Position numbers and translations under genes: made by a program
Notes under the pieces: generated by a model
Seen by the model: the letters and a program-made list of their open reading frames with translations, nothing else
Databases searched by the model: none
What the model was told of the DNA's origin: nothing
Shown: positions 60,966 to 64,000 of the stretch, piece after piece
How positions within the stretch are numbered: the first letter of the stretch is position 1
Layout of the letters: each line of letters opens with the position of its first letter
NCBI GenBank assembly: GCA_944548615.1
Contig: OX155973.1
Span: forward strand, 19,445,543 to 19,509,542
Origin: Micropterix aruncella
Taxonomy: Eukaryota; Arthropoda; Insecta; Lepidoptera; Micropterigidae
Direction: 5' to 3'
DNA: 64,000 nt

Positions 60966-61214
60966 TTAACGTACCTAATCCGGAAAATATTATGATTTTA
61001 TGATAACTCGTTTCGGGAGACACGAGGGTGATACTTTTTTTTCTGATGGGAAAGTATGTTAATATGGGTGTCGAGGCTCTTTCTCACTGTCGTATAGAGA
61101 CGTATATCTGTCTTACTATTTTACCAGTCCTTAACCTTACGGAAAATACTACAAGTATATTACGAATTGCCGCGGGTGGGGGGCGAGGGGAAGTGGGAGG
61201 GGGGTTGATGGTGG

Positions 61215-61257
61215 TGGTTTGTCTACTTGCCAGGAAAATCTTGGCCTGACACAACCG
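61215..61257 (-). mobile_element. Family B end fragment
   Basis: The minus strand reads GGTTGTGTCAGGCC and CTGGCAAGTAGAC, as at the start of family B at 1098. Confidence 0.35.
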
Positions 61258-61725
61258 TTTTTTTACACGACTGTCCAACTAAAAAGAAGTGAACTGTACT
61301 ACGTATCTTTTACTTTTCTTTATTCCACCATAACTTATAATCGCTTGAGTGTGGTATTATAAGAATCTTTATGTCATTCTGAGTATTATAGGGAAACAAA
61401 ACTATCCAAATATTGAGTAAATAGTTGACTAAATATACAAATCTGCAAATGCCAATAAATTAACATAAATTTATCGCGTTTAGATCAAATGATAGACCTG
61501 ATGGAGTACATTCCGAATTTTTATATTTAATAAATAATATTTAATAAATAAATGTAATGGACAATGTAACGGATTCCAAAAACGTAATGGATAAATACAT
61601 AACCCACAAATAGTTCTTTATAAAAACCGTAATTTAAAAAAATATAAATACAATAGTTCACTTTCTGTATTTTTCTCTACCTGTAGTCGTGTTTTTTTTC
61701 TTTTTTAATATATTAATTGGTTTTA
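61258..61725 (+). repeat. Dispersed repeat family E, copy 3
   Basis: 'tttttacacgactgtccaac', 'ttattccaccataactta', 'gttgactaaatatac' and 'caatagttcactttctgta' align with 32655-33055. AATAAATAATATTTAATAAA is an internal expansion at 61526-61550. Confidence 0.6.
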
Positions 61726-61779
61726 TCAATGTACCCTTTAATGGCGCACTTTCCAATGGCCCATTGCAGTTTACTCGTC

Positions 61780-62108
61780 CGTAATAAAAGGAATTTCGGG
61801 TATGTGCCTGTCTACACTTGTGTCGATCGAAGGCAGTTTTGGCTCGGAGTCACGCTTGACCCACTGAGCGCGCTCAAACGTAGGCGACTTTTTGGACCGG
61901 CCACCTCGGGCTCAATGCTCGTACAGTGCTCCCTCCCTCCCTCCTACTTTTGGCCCGCTTCCGCACACGTTCACCTACGTAGCGTAACCTTATAACCCAC
62001 AAAGAGCCAATTTTATTGAGGTGGCTCACTTGGCTCGGCGCACAGTGCTCGCGCAGACACAGAGTCGATTACAGCAGGGCAAAAATAAAGAGATTCCTTC
62101 AATTCAAG
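61780..62108 (+). other. GC-richer unique island ending in a strong splice-donor-like site
   Basis: 61850-62080 is GC-richer and single-copy in the window. At 62107 TTCAA|GTAAGTG matches the donor consensus well. No conserved frame, so if it is an exon it is probably untranslated. Confidence 0.3.
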
Positions 62109-62109
62109 T

Positions 62110-62520
62110 AAGTGCAGTAACACCCTAAACATCACGTAACATAATCAAAATTACAAGGCATTACAAAAAATAATTTAACTACAAATAGTAGTTACCTACC
62201 TGTGTAATTGCGGTTTTTTCACACTGGCGACTTTGAACTTAGATAACTTGGGTTTGAGTTGGATTTCAAATTCAAATAAATTTTGATTCAGGGCCATGTT
62301 ATTCTTTTTTGATAATCAGCTATTTATTTGTCTTTCCGTCGTTTGTTTTTGCTCAAATATTTTCGTTTGTGCAACCATGGTAAGGTTGAAAACTTGCATT
62401 ATTTTCAAATATGAAATCCTGTGTTTTCTATTACAGCTTCTTGCAGTCTGGCAATACAGTTGCCGTAAATGTGTACTGTTAGGAATTGCAAACAAAGATA
62501 GACAAGCTTGTGGTTAAATA
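62110..62520. other. AT-rich stretch, nothing recognised
   Basis: A 73-codon hydrophobic frame at 62296-62517 is probably chance. Confidence 0.35.
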
Positions 62521-62522
62521 AT

Positions 62523-62560
62523 CGAGCCGGGTCAATCGCTCATCAGGCGATTGACCTGGC
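62523..62560. repeat. Inverted repeat, 14-bp stem, 7-nt loop
   Basis: GCCGGGTCAATCGC is answered by GCGATTGACCTGGC with one G-T mismatch. It abuts the mariner relic. Confidence 0.75.
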
Positions 62561-62825
62561 TTCTGCATGACAATTTATAACCACAGATTTCGCTACAAAC
62601 AGTCGCAAAGTTGCAGGAGTTGCGGCTGGAGACTCTTGGGCATCCGCCATACTTGCCAGACCTTGCTCCATTTGAGTTTCATTTTTAATCAGAATTTATA
62701 TAACTCTTTACGAGGGAAAACATCAACTTTGAAAAGACGGTGAAAAACGCATTCAAAGCATTCATTGGATCCTGTCCACGAGAGTTTTACAGCAGAAGAA
62801 TTAAGCAACTCCCATTTAAATAACA
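62560..62825 (+). pseudogene. mariner-type transposase C-terminal half, dead copy
   Basis: One frame reads LLHDNL, stop, then QTVAKLQELRLETLGHPPYL, PDLAPFEFHF, two further stops, then INFEKTVKNAFKAFIG and REFYSRRIKQLPFK. HDN and the third catalytic position are 34 residues apart as in mariner (D34D), but the third Asp is Glu (PFEFH for PSDYH). Three in-frame stops and no frameshift indicate decay by substitution. It is not the same subfamily as the relic at 58165. Confidence 0.8.
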
Positions 62826-62829
62826 AATC

Positions 62830-64000
62830 TGCATAGATAATATGGTTCAGGGGGCATAAACTTAATAATAATGTAGTCGAGATAAATAATTTTATACAAC
62901 TTATTATAGTATGCACCATGGTGCGAACGCCGCGTCGATTCAGCCGCGACTTTGATACCAGCAATGCGGTTTATTCGGCTCGACGTGTCTAGTATCGCTA
63001 GACGGATTAAATCTACTGTATGGTTTACATCTTCCTTTGTCTGCGAATTTTCTTTAGATAATGATCACGTGGATCTTCTTCTTCTTATTCTTCTTCTTCG
63101 TCGTCTTCTTATTCTTCTTTCTCTTCTTCTTCTTCTTCTTTGTGTCCCCTGCACTTGTAGAGTTGCATTGTGCCGTCCTGTGAGTCCAGGCTGTGGGACA
63201 TCGACGATGGTCTCGACGGTCCTCAGCTCGACGGTACAATCTCTTCATAAGCTCGGAGCAGTAACATGAGAATACAATTTAGAGCTGTAAATAGTTCATC
63301 AGGATGCATTCTCATAGAAATGTGTCTCATTCTCATAGAATGTTTTTTTTTTTTTTCGTCTTCTAACTATTTATTGACTATAATTATTATTACTGATTTC
63401 TTTGTATTTGTGTTTTTTCTTTAAAATATCTTCCCGTATGATAATTTGTGAAATTATCCAATTTTTGTTTGATTATTTAGTAGGTACTTAGGATTATATA
63501 AAAAATTAGTTAGAAAATTTTACGCAATTACTTAAGAATTTTGATTGAAAATATTGGAAACTGTTGTTTCCTCTACATATATAAGCTAGAAAATCTGCGC
63601 TTGGATGTTCAACGTTCATACCTTGCAATACCGACGTTCATATCTTATACCTTAATAGGTATTTATATTATACTTGTTATTTTTATTACTTTTGACATAA
63701 CCAAGTGTAGGAACTCCTATCAACTGGTAATTATGATAATTAAAAATTAAAATTAACTCCTATCAATAATTCAAAAATAATAATAAATAAATAAATAAAT
63801 AAATAAATAAAAAAATGCAGTCTCATCTTTCTCTCCAAACTTTTCGCAAAGAGAGTCGGTTGTCTTCCGCGATGGGTGTGATGTATTTATTACGGGCAGT
63901 ATCTACTGTAATTTAGTCCTGACACTCTTTGCCCAATTTGAGCAGTGCTTCGTAATATCCACAATGATTCATTTTCTTCGCTCGGGGATTTCACCAACTG
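62830..64000. other. Non-coding end region with simple repeats
   Basis: 63072-63150 is (TTC)n-rich and may be the tail of a minus-strand LINE. 63779-63812 is (AATA)n/(AAAT)n. No gene recognised up to the window end. Confidence 0.4.

Noticed and set aside
62523..62560. CTGATGAG on the minus strand as a hammerhead ribozyme core
   Set aside because: No GAAA element follows at a suitable distance; the sequence is the loop side of a simple inverted repeat.

Overview
The window looks like intergenic or intronic DNA from an insect, most probably a moth or butterfly. It is AT-rich, has no intact protein-coding gene that I can recognise, and is built largely from nested, broken transposable elements. 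The lepidopteran assignment is an inference. It rests on short Helitron-type repeats with one end reading TCCTACTAATATTAT and the other a GC hairpin plus CTAG, on several LINE 3' tails ending in short tandem repeats, and on two mariner-type transposase relics. No database search was possible.

Layout: 0-3.3 kb holds a foldback MITE arm and a three-level nest, in which a 1.19 kb palindromic element (P) sits in a SINE-like element (family A) that sits in an older repeat (family B). 4-17.6 kb is a mosaic of diverged repeats, LINE tails, a 28-bp and a ~173-bp tandem array and one GC-rich island ending in a splice-donor-like site. 18.0-25.2 kb holds three more family A copies, one carrying a further retroelement, a TIR-bounded element, a hAT MITE with a perfect 8-bp duplication, and a 5S rRNA-derived block. 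25.3-27.4 kb is almost pure (AT)n. 27.4-42 kb holds unique GC-richer islands, two Helitrons (one with its unfilled paralogous site 10 kb away), a large inverted duplication with (AT)n expansions, a family A copy inside a TIR element, and a LINE RNase H relic. 42-64 kb holds a hAT deletion derivative, another foldback MITE, a CR1/Rex-like LINE 3' end, the sixth family A copy, tandem Helitrons, a tRNA-like SINE, a cluster of LINE fragments with a 53-bp perfect palindrome, and two mariner relics, one interrupted by a hAT MITE.

The most interesting item is family A. It is a repeat of about 660 bp present six times. Three full-length copies have 14-15 bp target-site duplications and one 5'-truncated copy has a 13-bp duplication. 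It has no poly-A or simple-repeat tail but does have a conserved 3' hairpin with a TTCG loop. This fits a SINE or short non-autonomous LINE moved by target-primed reverse transcription, in a form I do not recognise. The window also carries about 3 kb of (AT)n in seven blocks, which explains the very long tyrosine/isoleucine open frames; these are not genes.

Nothing here forms a pathway or operon. If a host gene spans the window, what remains of it is probably non-coding exon or regulatory sequence in the GC-richer single-copy islands listed below.
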